Under the pieces are notes generated by a model, which was given only the letters and a program-made list of their open reading frames with translations, made no database searches and had not been told where the DNA came from. A stretch of 64,000 nt of DNA from Salinilacustrithrix sp034522155 (GTDB lineage: Bacteria > Actinomycetota > Acidimicrobiia > Acidimicrobiales > Salinilacustritrichaceae), in the NCBI GenBank assembly GCA_034522155.1, contig JAXHLP010000003.1:62001-126000 (forward strand). Reading direction: 5' to 3'. The translations under genes were made by a program, and so were the position numbers. Below are positions 47,662 through 56,962 of this stretch, piece by piece; positions within the stretch are counted from its first letter, which is position 1; the number at the start of each line of letters is the position of its first letter.

Positions 47662-50600
47662 TCATGACCGCCAGCGATCGGCGAGCACGCTCACCGGCAG
47701 CGTCAGCAGTTCGGCGACCGGGAGCTCGGCGAGCAGGTCGTCGCGGAACGAGGGTTCGGTCTCCATCACGGCGTCGCGCAGGACGGTGAGCCGGCGGCGA
47801 TAGCCGGCGAGCACGCCTCGAGCGGCCGCGGTGGACAACCGGTCGACGAAGCGCACGTGGAGCAACGTGATACCGGTGGTCTGGCCGTCCTTCACCTCGG
47901 GCACGATCACGATCGTGCGCCCGTCGCTACGGCCCGTGCCCACCAACACCTGCTGGTCGGTGGCCACCTGGCGCTTGGTGCCGCGCAGCTCGGGGTTTGC
48001 CTCGGTCCGCAGGGGCAGATCGAGCGCGATGCCGGCTCGGTCGACCACGGTGATGGTGGCCCCGCTTGCGGACCCACCCTCGACGTCGATGCGCCCCTCG
48101 ATGCGGTAGCGGGTGTGTCCGATCACCTCGTCGACCGCCGGTGACACGTCGGCGAGGGTGCGCAGCGTGGCGTAGGTGAGCCGGTCGCGTGGCGCACCGG
48201 CGACCAGCACCGCCCGGACGAGCTCGACCTCGAGCAACGATTCGTCCGTGCGGGAGATGCCGACGGTGACCGTCTTGGCCTGGTGCTTGATGGCGTCGAT
48301 GGGTCGGGTCAGCTCGTCGATGCCGCGGGTGAGGGCGGCGGTGAGGTCCTCGACCACGACCGACGGCGTGCCGACCTTGCCGTGGTCGAGTTGGTACACG
48401 CCGAGGGACACTGCCCCGGTGGCATAGCGCAGCAGGTTCGCGATCCGCACGGCGGTCGACGCCTCGAGGTGGCCGTCGTACTGGCCGGCCCGGAGGCCGT
48501 CGAAGAACGAGCGCACCGGCACCGTCACCGAGTCCTGGAGCGCGGCGAGCACGTGCTCGCCGTCGCGGGGGCCGTCCTCGAGCGCGGTCTCGATCTGGGC
48601 CCGGATCTGCTTGAGCGGGAGCGCCTGGGCATCGATGGCGAGGGCGGCCTCGTAGCCGAACAGGTGGCCGACCATCGTGGCGAGCACGAAGGCGAGCAGG
48701 GGGTGGGTCTCGGGGACGTGGAGGACCGCGTGGGCCGCCGCGAAGCGCCCCTCGCCCTCGGTGGCGATCACGATCGGCGCAGCCGAGTGGGCCCGGAAGA
48801 TCGCGACCTCCTTGGCCACGTCGTCGACGTTGGAGCCGTCGAGCCCCGCGGCGCACACGAGGATGAGCGGCTCGGAGGACAGGTCGATGTGCTTCTTGTC
48901 CTCGGTGACGTCGCAGGCGATCGACTTGTAGCAGAGCTCGGACAGCTTGATCCGCAGCTCCTCGGCGGCGATGCGGTTGGTCCCGTTGCCGACGATGGCC
49001 CAGTACCGGCGGGACGGGCACCACTGGTGGGCGGCGTCGGCGATGGCCGGGCGGGAGGCGAGCGTGGTCTCCATCGCCTCGGGCAGGTCGCGGATGGCCC
49101 GCAGCAGACCCTGGTCGGGCTCGTCGCCCCACTCGGCGGCGATGGCGATGGCCAGCAGGTACCCCGCCGCGATCTGGGCGTAGAACGCCTTGGTCGAGGG
49201 AACGGCCATCTCCACGTCTCGGCCGTCGGAGGTGTAGAGCACCCCGTCGGCCCGGTCGGTGAGATCGCTGTTGCGCCGGTTGACGATGGCGAGCACCTTG
49301 GCGCCGCGGCCGCGGACGAGGTCGACGGTGCGGTTGGTGTCGGTGGTGGTGCCCGACTGGCTGATGGCCACGATCAGCGTGTCGGACATGTCGGGCCGCA
49401 GCCCGAACCCGGACAGCTCGGTGGCGGGGACGGCGTCGACGTGCAGGTTCCGCCGATCGGCGGGGCCGTCGAGCACGGCGGTGAACCCGCGGCTGGCCAC
49501 GTGCGCGGTCCCCTGCCCGATGGCGATGATGCGACGGATCGAGCCGTCGGCGAGCGCGACGCGGATCCTGTGCGGCAGCGACTCCTCGGGAAGCACCACC
49601 TCGAGATCACCGTCGGGCCTCTCGTTCAGCCGCCCCCGGAGCGTCTTGTGGAAGCTGAGCGGCGACTCGGTGACCTCCTTGAGCAGGAAGTGGGAGAACT
49701 CGCCCCGGTCGATGTCGCGGGTGGTGATCTCGGCGGTGACGACGTCGTCGTCGCTCACGGGCATCGGCGTGCCGTCGTAGGCGACGCGCTCGATGCCGTC
49801 GAGGGTCCCGGCCCGGTCGCCGTCGAGCAGCAGGATCTGGCCACGGCTCGCATTCGGGTTGTCGGAGCTCGCGGGCGTCTCGCCGTCCATGCGTACGTAG
49901 CGCGGGGTCTCCTCCACCAGGCCGTAGGGCTCGGACGCCACGACGTACGCGTCGCCGGCGAGGCCGACGTAGAGGGCCTGGCCCGAGCCACGGAGAGCGA
50001 GGAGGAGCGAGTTGGGACGGTCGGCGATGGTGGCGGCGATGGCGACCGAGCCCTCGAAGGAGGCGACGGTCGACCGGAACGCCTCGAGGTGGTCGTCGCC
50101 CTGGGTGATCCTGCGGGACACGAGCGTGGGGATCACCTTGGCGTCGGTGGTGATCTCGGGCCAGATGTCGAGGCCGTTGCCGGCCTTGAGGTCGGCGAAG
50201 TTGTCGACGTCGCCGTTGAGGGCGGCGGCCACGAACGGCCCGGCCCGGTCACCCGACTCCCACGAGTCGAGGGGATGGGCGTTGGCCTCGGAGATGATCC
50301 CGACACTCGCCCAGCGGGTGTGGCCGAGCACCACGGCGTTGGCATCGTGTTCGGCGAGCGCGAGCCGGAGCAGGTCGTCCTCGGCGATGGCCGCCCGCAA
50401 CACCTCGGTGTTGTCGCCGAGCTCGCCGATCTCGGCTGCGGCCTTGTAGGAGAACGCCAGCACCGGTCCGCCTCCCGTGTCGACGGTGTCGACGACGCGG
50501 ACCGCGCCCGAACGCAGGAGCTGGTCGTCGGCGCGGCCGCGGAGCAGTCCGGCCACGGCCGCGTCGTCGGGGTCGAGGCCGTGGCCCCGCACCAGCACCA

Positions 50601-51117
50601 ACAGGCCGGCCGAGTCGCGGCCCCGGACCTCGAGTCGGTCGATGGCCCGAAGCGCCTGCTCGATCTGGGTGCAGGCCTCCACGGTGGACCACCCGGTCTC
50701 TCGACCGACGAGGCGACTGACGCCGTCGGCGGTGTGGAGCCGGTCGCGCTCGAGCGCCCAGGCCGCGTCCCTGCACCGGACGGCCGCAGCGTTGCGGGCC
50801 TCGGTGTGCTCGTCGACGATGAGTTCGTCGAGCGCGGCGTCGAGATCATCCGTGACCGTGCGCAGCGTGGTGACCAGACCCCGGATGCGGGCGGCCGCGG
50901 CCTGCTCGGTCAGCAGGAAGCGCACGCCCCGGGGGCCGTGGAGGTCGGCGGCGGCCGCCTCGAGCTCGGTGGCCGCCTCGAGGATCGTGGTGGCCCGGGG
51001 ATCGTCCACGGCCGTGCGGAGCAGCCCGATCGCCCGGTCGACGCGATCGGCCGTGGGGCCAGCGGGCAGGTCGGTCCGGTCCACGGGCCGGCGCAGGACG
51101 GCGATGATTCCGCACAT
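47662..51117 (-). CDS. glmS: GlmS-like glucosamine-6-phosphate synthase, extra long
   Basis: An 1151-residue homologue of glucosamine-fructose-6-phosphate aminotransferase, which normally has about 610 residues. The N-terminal nucleophile is Cys2 (MCGIIAVLRR). A 130-residue helical insertion follows before the rest of the glutaminase domain: RGRDSAG at 165-171, HTRWAS at 266-271, NGDVDN at 301-306. The SIS isomerase half has AISQSGTTTDTNRT around 584-596, EELRIKLSELCYKSIA at 720-735, and AKTVTV at 947-952, equivalent to the C-terminal LAKSVTVE of normal GlmS. About 200 further residues follow. glmM lies directly upstream. Catalytic motifs are kept, so activity is likely. Confidence 0.85.
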   Translation of the reverse strand: MCGIIAVLRRPVDRTDLPAGPTADRVDRAIGLLRTAVDDPRATTILEAATELEAAAADLHGPRGVRFLLTEQAAAARIRGLVTTLRTVTDDLDAALDELIVDEHTEARNAAAVRCRDAAWALERDRLHTADGVSRLVGRETGWSTVEACTQIEQALRAIDRLEVRGRDSAGLLVLVRGHGLDPDDAAVAGLLRGRADDQLLRSGAVRVVDTVDTGGGPVLAFSYKAAAEIGELGDNTEVLRAAIAEDDLLRLALAEHDANAVVLGHTRWASVGIISEANAHPLDSWESGDRAGPFVAAALNGDVDNFADLKAGNGLDIWPEITTDAKVIPTLVSRRITQGDDHLEAFRSTVASFEGSVAIAATIADRPNSLLLALRGSGQALYVGLAGDAYVVASEPYGLVEETPRYVRMDGETPASSDNPNASRGQILLLDGDRAGTLDGIERVAYDGTPMPVSDDDVVTAEITTRDIDRGEFSHFLLKEVTESPLSFHKTLRGRLNERPDGDLEVVLPEESLPHRIRVALADGSIRRIIAIGQGTAHVASRGFTAVLDGPADRRNLHVDAVPATELSGFGLRPDMSDTLIVAISQSGTTTDTNRTVDLVRGRGAKVLAIVNRRNSDLTDRADGVLYTSDGRDVEMAVPSTKAFYAQIAAGYLLAIAIAAEWGDEPDQGLLRAIRDLPEAMETTLASRPAIADAAHQWCPSRRYWAIVGNGTNRIAAEELRIKLSELCYKSIACDVTEDKKHIDLSSEPLILVCAAGLDGSNVDDVAKEVAIFRAHSAAPIVIATEGEGRFAAAHAVLHVPETHPLLAFVLATMVGHLFGYEAALAIDAQALPLKQIRAQIETALEDGPRDGEHVLAALQDSVTVPVRSFFDGLRAGQYDGHLEASTAVRIANLLRYATGAVSLGVYQLDHGKVGTPSVVVEDLTAALTRGIDELTRPIDAIKHQAKTVTVGISRTDESLLEVELVRAVLVAGAPRDRLTYATLRTLADVSPAVDEVIGHTRYRIEGRIDVEGGSASGATITVVDRAGIALDLPLRTEANPELRGTKRQVATDQQVLVGTGRSDGRTIVIVPEVKDGQTTGITLLHVRFVDRLSTAAARGVLAGYRRRLTVLRDAVMETEPSFRDDLLAELPVAELLTLPVSVLADRWRS

Positions 51118-51223
51118 GGTGCGAACAGTCTGGCCCGCGACGCCCCGATCGCGTGACTGGTTCGCCGACGCGTCGGCGGCGCGGTAGCTGACGCCGGTGG
51201 TTCCCGAACGGCTCAGGCGCCGA

Positions 51224-52561
51224 TCAGGCGAGGCGGCGGACGGCGTCGGCGAGGGTGTCGGCCTCGGCCTGGGCCTGCTCGGCCGTGGGGGCCTCGACCA
51301 TCACGCGGATGAGCGGCTCGGTGCCCGAGGCCCGCACGAGCACCCGGCCGTCGTGGCCCAACCGCTCCTCGGCGGCGACGACGTCGGACGCCAGGTCGTC
51401 GAGCAGGCTGTCGCGCCGGGCATCGAGGCGGACGTTGACCAGGACCTGGGGCAGCGACGTCATGGCGTCGACGGCCAGATCGGCGAGGGACCGGCCGGTG
51501 CGGGCCATCACGTCGAGCACCGAGAGTGCGCTGAGCACGCCGTCGCCGGTGGTGGCGATGTCGGTCTGGATGATGTGGCCCGACTGCTCGCCGCCCAGTG
51601 CCGCACCGGTCTCGGCGAGCCCTTCGAGCACGTAGCGGTCGCCGACCTTGGTCGTGACCACCTCGATGCCGGCGGTGGCCATGCCCTGGCGGAACCCGAG
51701 GTTCGACATGACCGTGGTGACCACCGTGTCGTGGGGCAGCAGGCCCCGATCCTTGCGATCGATGGCGAGGATGGCGATGAGGTGGTCGCCGTCGACCACG
51801 GCACCGGTGTGGTCGACGGCCACCAGCCGGTCGGCGTCGCCGTCGAGGGCCAGGCCGGCATCGGCACCCGCACCGCGGACGATCTCGGCCAGGACGTCGG
51901 GAGCGGTGGAGCCCGCGTCGGTGTTGATGTTGACGCCGTCGGGCTCGGCGTGGGCAACGATGACCTCCGCCCCGGTGGCGGCGAGGATGTCGGGCCCCAC
52001 CTCCGACGCGGCACCGTGGGCACAGTCGAGCACGACGGTCATCCCGGCGAAGCTCCGGTCACCGACGCTGGCCAGGAGCGAGCGGCGGTAGTCGGCGACG
52101 ATGTCGCCCTGGCCGTCGGCCACGTCGCCCACACCGGCACCGGATGGCCGATCGTGCTCCACCTGGCCGAGCAGGTCGCCCAGCTCGGCCTCGAGGCGCT
52201 CCTCGACCTCGTCGGCGAGCTTGCGGCCACCGGCGGCGAACAGCTTGATGCCGTTGTCGCCGAAGGGGTTGTGCGATGCCGAGATCATCGCCCCGGGCAC
52301 GCCGAGGGCGGCCGAACCGTGGGCGACGAGCGGGGTGGGCACGACGCCGAGGAGGGTGACGTCGACGCCTTCGGAGGCGAAGCCGGCAGCCAGCGCGGCC
52401 TCGAGCAGCGGACCCGACCGGCGGGTGTCGCGGCCGATCACCACGCGGCCGGTGGCCGTGGCCAGCACCCGCGCCGAGGCGCGTCCGAGGGCGAGGGCGA
52501 GTTCGGGGGTGAGCTCGGTGTTGGCGACGCCGCGAACGCCGTCGGTACCGAACTTCAGCAC
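51224..52561 (-). CDS. glmM: Phosphoglucosamine mutase
   Basis: GlmM interconverts GlcN-6-P and GlcN-1-P on the way to UDP-GlcNAc. The 445-residue protein has the N-terminal VLKFGTDGVRGVAN, the phosphoserine loop PGAMISASHNPFGDNGIKLF, the metal-binding DGDADRL (in LALDGDADRLVAVD) and the substrate segment ALGGEQSGHII, and ends with VRASGTEPLIRVMVE. GTG at 52561 is used because it begins at the conserved KFGTDG. It is 19 bases after rpsI and 106 bases before the GlmS-like gene. Confidence 0.96.
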   Translation of the reverse strand: MLKFGTDGVRGVANTELTPELALALGRASARVLATATGRVVIGRDTRRSGPLLEAALAAGFASEGVDVTLLGVVPTPLVAHGSAALGVPGAMISASHNPFGDNGIKLFAAGGRKLADEVEERLEAELGDLLGQVEHDRPSGAGVGDVADGQGDIVADYRRSLLASVGDRSFAGMTVVLDCAHGAASEVGPDILAATGAEVIVAHAEPDGVNINTDAGSTAPDVLAEIVRGAGADAGLALDGDADRLVAVDHTGAVVDGDHLIAILAIDRKDRGLLPHDTVVTTVMSNLGFRQGMATAGIEVVTTKVGDRYVLEGLAETGAALGGEQSGHIIQTDIATTGDGVLSALSVLDVMARTGRSLADLAVDAMTSLPQVLVNVRLDARRDSLLDDLASDVVAAEERLGHDGRVLVRASGTEPLIRVMVEAPTAEQAQAEADTLADAVRRLA

Positions 52562-52580
52562 GGCAGCAGCTGCGGCGAGC

Positions 52581-52976
52581 TCAGCGCTTGGAGTACTGGG
52601 GCGCCTTGCGGGCCTTCTTGAGCCCGTACTTCTTGGACTCCTTCTTCCGCGGGTCGCGACGCAGGAGGCCAACGTGTTTGAGATCGCCGCGGCGCTCGGG
52701 ATCGAGCTCGGACAGCGCACGGGCGAGGCCGAGGCTCATGGCGCCGGCCTGGCCGGCGACACCGCCACCCTCGATGCCGGCGTCGACGTCGTAGGCCTCG
52801 GCGACCTCGGCCACGGTGAGCGGGGCGAGGGCCACGGCCCGCTGGGCCTCGGTCGGGAAGTAGACGGCGACGTCCTTGCCGTTGATGGTGATCTTGCCCG
52901 AGCCCGGACGGAGCCGGATGCGGGCGATGGCCTGCTTGCGGCGGCCGGTGGCCTGGACGAGGGGCTGGGTGCTCAC
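52581..52976 (-). CDS. rpsI: 30S ribosomal protein S9
   Basis: S9, 131 residues, binds 16S rRNA near the P site. The N-terminus VQATGRRKQAIARIRLRPGS and the basic C-terminus RKAPQYSKR, whose last Lys-Arg contacts tRNA, are intact. It follows rplM by 16 bases in the usual rplM-rpsI pair, and is followed by glmM. Confidence 0.97.
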   Translation of the reverse strand: MSTQPLVQATGRRKQAIARIRLRPGSGKITINGKDVAVYFPTEAQRAVALAPLTVAEVAEAYDVDAGIEGGGVAGQAGAMSLGLARALSELDPERRGDLKHVGLLRRDPRKKESKKYGLKKARKAPQYSKR

Positions 52977-52992
52977 GGGCGCTTCCTTGGGA

Positions 52993-53445
52993 TCACACCC
53001 GCGCCGTGGCGCGGGGGTCGATGTCGAGTTGCTGGGGCTGCTGGGCAGCGTGGGGGTGCGTGGGCCCGGCGTAGACCTTCAGCTTGGTGGCCATCTGGTC
53101 ACCGAGCCGGGTCTTGGGCAGCATGCCTTCGATGGTGCGGCGCACGGCCTCGGCCGGCTTGCGGTCGAGGGCCTCGCGGTAGCTCTGGGACTTGATGCCG
53201 CCCGGGAACCCGGAGTGACGCCACAGCTGCTTGCGATCGGCCTTGTCGGAGGTCAGCACGACCTTCTCGGCGTTCACGACGATGACGTGGTCGCCGACGT
53301 CGAGGTTGGGCGTGTAGGTCGGCTTGTGCTTGCCGCGCAGGATCTTGGCGACCTCGGAGGCGAGCCGGCCGAGGACCATGCCCTCGGCGTCGACGACCCA
53401 CCAGGTGCGGGTGATCTCGCTGGCTTTCGGGGTGTACGTACGCAC
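52993..53445 (-). CDS. rplM: 50S ribosomal protein L13
   Basis: L13, 150 residues. VRTYTPKASEITRTWWVVDA starts the protein at GTG, then GRLASEVAKILRGKHKPTYT, HVIVVNAEKVVLTSDKAD and KSQSYREALDRKPAEAVRRT. The pair rplM-rpsI is preceded by a 195-base gap with two repeated hairpins, the likely promoter/terminator area after truA. Confidence 0.97.
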   Translation of the reverse strand: MRTYTPKASEITRTWWVVDAEGMVLGRLASEVAKILRGKHKPTYTPNLDVGDHVIVVNAEKVVLTSDKADRKQLWRHSGFPGGIKSQSYREALDRKPAEAVRRTIEGMLPKTRLGDQMATKLKVYAGPTHPHAAQQPQQLDIDPRATARV

Positions 53446-53608
53446 GATGCGACCTGACTGTGGTGGTGACTCGGAAGTGCGGCAACCGGTGCAGCACCTG
53501 GGGCGCGAACGGCCCCGGGCACGATCGGCAATCCTACGCAACCCCGCAACACATGGCCAACCCGACCGGGGTACGTCACCGGTCCACGAGGTCGTAGGTC
53601 TGACCGGT

Positions 53609-53660
53609 CCGACTTCGTCGGCCCCGTCGGGTCCTGTGGCTCATGCCGACTTCGTCGGCA
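53609..53660. repeat. Two GAA/TTC-loop hairpins at the truA 3' end
   Basis: TGCCGACTTCGTCGGCA (53644-53660) covers the last truA codons, and CCGACTTCGTCGG (53609-53621) repeats the core 23 bases away. Each has a TTC loop on the plus strand and GAA on the transcribed strand. Confidence 0.6.
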
Positions 53661-54471
53661 TTTCGCCATAGGTCACCGACCAGAGAGTCAGGCCGTGAGG
53701 CGGGGCGACGGGCCCTGCGGCGGCACGGTCCCGCGCCGCGAGGATGCCGATGAGCTCGCCCGGGGTCCGTTTGCCGTGGCCGATCTCCACGAGCGTGCCC
53801 ACGATCGAGCGCACCATCTGGTGGCAGAACGAGCTCGCCTCGATCCAGAACCGCAGCACGCCGTCGGGCTCGATCTCCCAGCGGGCGTCGTACACGTCGC
53901 GGACGAGCGACGCCTCGGTGCCGTCGGCGAGCGTGGCCTTGCGACAGAACGAGGTGAAGTCGTGGGTGCCGAGCAGCGGGTCGCAGCCGAGGCGGAGCCG
54001 GTCGATGGACAACGGCTCTCGCACGTGCCACGCAGTGTTGACCGAGAAGGGGTCGGGCGTCGGTGCGTTGACGATGGTGTAGCGGTACCGGCGGGCGGTG
54101 GCGGCGAAGCGGGCCGAGAAGTCGTCCGGCACGAGCTGGGGGTCGCGCACCGCCACCTGCGGTCCGCACAACCCGTTGACCGCCTTGACCAGCGCGTCGA
54201 GGTCGACCCCTTCGGTGGTGGCGAAGTCGATCACCTGCCCGTGGGCGTGCACCCCCTTGTCTGTGCGGCCGGCACAGGTGAGCTCGACCGGGTGGCGCAG
54301 CACCCGCTCCAGCGCCTCGGTGAGTGCGCCACCGACGGTGGCCACGCCGGGGTTGACGGCGAAACCGTGGAACTCGGTCCCGTCGTAGGCGACGGTCAAC
54401 CGGACACGGACGAGGGGCGGGCGCGGCGAATCCACCATGTCGTCGGGATCGAACAGGGTCAGCACCCGCAT
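53641..54471 (-). CDS. truA: tRNA pseudouridine synthase A
   Basis: TruA forms pseudouridine at tRNA positions 38-40. The protein (276 residues from this ATG) has VRLTVAYDGTEFHGFAVNPG, the catalytic-Asp motif ELTCAGRTDKGVHAHGQVI, FAATARRYRYTIVNAP and the C-terminal SFCHQMVRSIVGTLVEIGHG. Alternative starts exist at TTG 54477 and ATG 54438, as the family usually begins near VRVRLTVAYDG. It follows rplQ in the common rpoA-rplQ-truA order. Its last codons (MPTKSA) lie inside a hairpin repeat. Confidence 0.95.
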   Translation of the reverse strand: MRVLTLFDPDDMVDSPRPPLVRVRLTVAYDGTEFHGFAVNPGVATVGGALTEALERVLRHPVELTCAGRTDKGVHAHGQVIDFATTEGVDLDALVKAVNGLCGPQVAVRDPQLVPDDFSARFAATARRYRYTIVNAPTPDPFSVNTAWHVREPLSIDRLRLGCDPLLGTHDFTSFCRKATLADGTEASLVRDVYDARWEIEPDGVLRFWIEASSFCHQMVRSIVGTLVEIGHGKRTPGELIGILAARDRAAAGPVAPPHGLTLWSVTYGEMPTKSA

Positions 54472-54508
54472 CGCCAAATGGTCTCACAGGGGAGTCGTGG
54501 GGCACTGG

Positions 54509-54525
54509 CGAACCCTTCGGGTTCG
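54509..54525. repeat. Hairpin between rplQ and truA
   Basis: CGAACCC and GGGTTCG with a TTC loop on the plus strand (GAA on the transcribed strand). No U-tract follows. Confidence 0.5.
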
Positions 54526-54577
54526 ATGACCAGCTCCAGAAGCGACGAACTCGCCCTGCGAGCGAGGAGCGGTTGAC

Positions 54578-54931
54578 TCAGACGAGTTCGAGGCGGGCCA
54601 TCGGCGCGTTGTCGCCGTGGCGCGGACCCAGCTTGAGGATCCGGGTGTAGCCACCCGCACGGTCGACGTAGCGGGGGGCCACGTCGGTCATCAGCTTGTG
54701 GGTCATCTCCTCGTCGCGGAGGTAGGCCAACACCTGCCGGTGGTTGTGGATCCCACCCTTGCGGGCCTTGGTGATCAGCTTCTCGGCCACCGGGCGCACG
54801 GCCTTGGCCTTGGCCTCGGTGGTGACGATCGACTCGGCCGCGACGAGGTTGGCGACCATGTTGGCGAACATGGCCTTCTGGTGGCTGGCGCTGCCGCCGA
54901 ACCGCCGGCCCTTGCGAGGACGTGCTGGCAT
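54578..54931 (-). CDS. rplQ: 50S ribosomal protein L17
   Basis: L17, 117 residues, with MPARPRKGRRFGGSASHQKA, then NLVAAESIVTTEAKAKAVRPV and GGIHNHRQVLAYLRDEE. It closes the alpha operon after rpoA, separated by 11 bases. Confidence 0.97.
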   Translation of the reverse strand: MPARPRKGRRFGGSASHQKAMFANMVANLVAAESIVTTEAKAKAVRPVAEKLITKARKGGIHNHRQVLAYLRDEEMTHKLMTDVAPRYVDRAGGYTRILKLGPRHGDNAPMARLELV

Positions 54932-54942
54932 GACTCTCTCCC

Positions 54943-55881
54943 TTAGCCCCGGACGCGCAGCGACAGGCCGCGCTCGTCAAGCTTCTCGACGACCTCGTCG
55001 AGAGACTTCTGACCGAAGTTGGTGATGGCGAGCAGATCGTCCTCGGTCTTGTCGAGGAGCTCGCCGACGGTGTTGACCTGGGCCCGCTTGAGGCAGTTGC
55101 GGGGACGCTCCGACAACTCGAGGTCCTCGATGGGCTGCTCGACGTCGGAGGGGCCGCTGCCCACGGGGGCGACCTCGCCGAGCTCGAGGCCCTGAGGCTC
55201 CTCGCTCATGTCGGCGATCAGACCGACCAGCGAGCGCAGCGTGTCGCCTGCGGAAGCCAGTGCCTCGGCCGGGGTGATCGAACCGTCGGTCTGGACGTCG
55301 ATGACCAGCCGGTCGAAGTTGGTGTCCTGCTCGACACGGGTGGGCTCGACGGTGAAGGTCGCCTTGCGCACCGGGCTGAAGATCGAGTCGACCGGGATCA
55401 CGCCGATGGTGTCGGAGGTCTTGTTGGCCTCGGCCGACACGTAGCCACGCCCCTGGGCGATGGTCACGTCGAAGGCGAGGTGGCCGTCGCTGTGGATCGT
55501 GGCGATGGGCAGCTCGGCGTTGAGGATCTCGATGTCGGCGTTCTCGGACAGATCCTTGGCGGTGACCTCGGCCGGCCCGTTGACGTCGAGGCGCACGGTC
55601 ACGGCCTCGTCGCTGTGGCCGACCACGACCAGGTCCTTGAGGTTGAGGATGATGTCGGTGACGTCCTCGACCACGCCGGAGATGGTGTCGAACTCGTGGA
55701 GCGCCTCGTCGAAGCGCACCTGGGTCACGGCCGCGCCCGGGATCGACGAGAGCAGGACCCGCCGGAGCGAGTTCCCGATGGTGTGCCCGAAACCCGGCTC
55801 GAGCGGGCCGATGGCAAAGCGCTGCCGATTGCCTTCCTCGTCACCGAGGGGTTCGACGGTGGGGCGTTGGATGACCAGCAT
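54943..55881 (-). CDS. rpoA: RNA polymerase alpha subunit
   Basis: The alpha subunit dimerises to seed RNA polymerase assembly and contacts activators and UP elements. The 312-residue protein has the N-terminal dimerisation domain (FAIGPLEPGFGHTIGNSLRR, LLSSIPGAAVTQVRF) and the C-terminal domain (SERPRNCLKRAQVNTVGELLDK, NFGQKSLDEVVEKL). The start at MLVIQRPTVEPLG is chosen over an upstream reading that has no similarity. It is in the alpha operon between rpsD and rplQ. Confidence 0.97.
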   Translation of the reverse strand: MLVIQRPTVEPLGDEEGNRQRFAIGPLEPGFGHTIGNSLRRVLLSSIPGAAVTQVRFDEALHEFDTISGVVEDVTDIILNLKDLVVVGHSDEAVTVRLDVNGPAEVTAKDLSENADIEILNAELPIATIHSDGHLAFDVTIAQGRGYVSAEANKTSDTIGVIPVDSIFSPVRKATFTVEPTRVEQDTNFDRLVIDVQTDGSITPAEALASAGDTLRSLVGLIADMSEEPQGLELGEVAPVGSGPSDVEQPIEDLELSERPRNCLKRAQVNTVGELLDKTEDDLLAITNFGQKSLDEVVEKLDERGLSLRVRG

Positions 55882-55934
55882 GGAGAGGAATACCTCGTCG
55901 GGTCGGGTTGCGGTGGGGCGAACGGGGGTGAGAG

Positions 55935-56552
55935 CTACTTGGAGTACAGCTCGACGATGAGCTGCTCGCGCACGGGCACGTCGATCTGCTCGCGCTCGGG
56001 GAAGGCCCGGACCGTGACGGCGTTGCCGTCGTCGCCGGTCTCGAGCCAACCCGGGGCCTGGCGGTCGAGCACATCCTTGTTCCACTGAACGGTGACCATG
56101 TCGCGGCTCCGTTCCTTCAGCGTGACCTTGTCGCCGATGCGGACCCGGTAACTCGGGATGGTGACCTTGCGGCCGTTGACCTCGAAGTGACCGTGGCCCA
56201 CGAACTGGCGGGCCTGGGGCCGGGTGGCGGCGAGGCCGGCCCGGTAGACGACGTTGTCGAGACGGCGCTCGAGCATCTGGAGCATCAGCTCGCCGGTGAC
56301 ACCCTTGCGGCGGTTCGCCTCCTCGTAGAGGTTGCGGAACTGCTTCTCGGACAGGCCGTAGGTGAAGCGAGCCTTCTGCTTCTCCTGCAGCTGCATGAGG
56401 TACTCGGAGGGCTGACCGCGGCGACGGCCACGGCCGTGCTCGCCCGGCGGGTACGGGCGCTTGTCGAGCGCCTTGGTCTCGGCGCTGGTGCCGAAGACGT
56501 TGACGCCGAGGCGGCGGGCGACGCGGGCGCGGGGTCCGGTGTAACGAGACAT
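55935..56552 (-). CDS. rpsD: 30S ribosomal protein S4
   Basis: S4, 205 residues, a 16S rRNA primary binder. MSRYTGPRARVARRLGVNVF, then QEKQKARFTYGLSEKQFRNL, and the S4 RNA-binding domain LERRLDNVVYRAGLAATRPQ plus VNGRKVTIPSYRVRIGDKV. This is the form without an N-terminal zinc Cys cluster (no Cys in the first 45 residues). It follows rpsK by 11 bases. Confidence 0.97.
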   Translation of the reverse strand: MSRYTGPRARVARRLGVNVFGTSAETKALDKRPYPPGEHGRGRRRGQPSEYLMQLQEKQKARFTYGLSEKQFRNLYEEANRRKGVTGELMLQMLERRLDNVVYRAGLAATRPQARQFVGHGHFEVNGRKVTIPSYRVRIGDKVTLKERSRDMVTVQWNKDVLDRQAPGWLETGDDGNAVTVRAFPEREQIDVPVREQLIVELYSK

Positions 56553-56563
56553 GGCTGCGAACC

Positions 56564-56962
56564 TCAGGTGCGGCGCCGCTTGGGAGGGCGGCAGCCGTTG
56601 TGCGGGACAGGGGTGACGTCCTTGATGCCGGACACCTCGATGCCGGCGTTCTGGATGGAGCGGATCGCGGTCTCTCGGCCCGAGCCCGGGCCCTTCACCT
56701 GGACCTCGACCTTGCGGATGCCGTGCTCCATGGCGCCGCGTGCCGCCTTCTCGGCCGCCATCTGGGCGGCGTAGGGCGTGGACTTGCGCGACCCCTTGAA
56801 GCCGACGTTGCCGGCCGATGCCCAGGACAGGACGTTTCCGCCGGGGTCGGTGATGGCGATGATCGTGTTGTTGAACGACGACTTGATGTGGGCGATGCCC
56901 ACCGGGATGCTCTTGCGCTCGCGCTTGCGGGGCCGACGGCCACCGGGTGCTGGCTTCGCCAT
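56564..56962 (-). CDS. rpsK: 30S ribosomal protein S11
   Basis: S11, 132 residues, with GIAHIKSSFNNTIIAITDPG, SWASAGNVGFKGSRKSTPYA and the C-terminus DVTPVPHNGCRPPKRRRT. The ATG overlaps the rpsM TAA (TAATG). Confidence 0.97.
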   Translation of the reverse strand: MAKPAPGGRRPRKRERKSIPVGIAHIKSSFNNTIIAITDPGGNVLSWASAGNVGFKGSRKSTPYAAQMAAEKAARGAMEHGIRKVEVQVKGPGSGRETAIRSIQNAGIEVSGIKDVTPVPHNGCRPPKRRRT

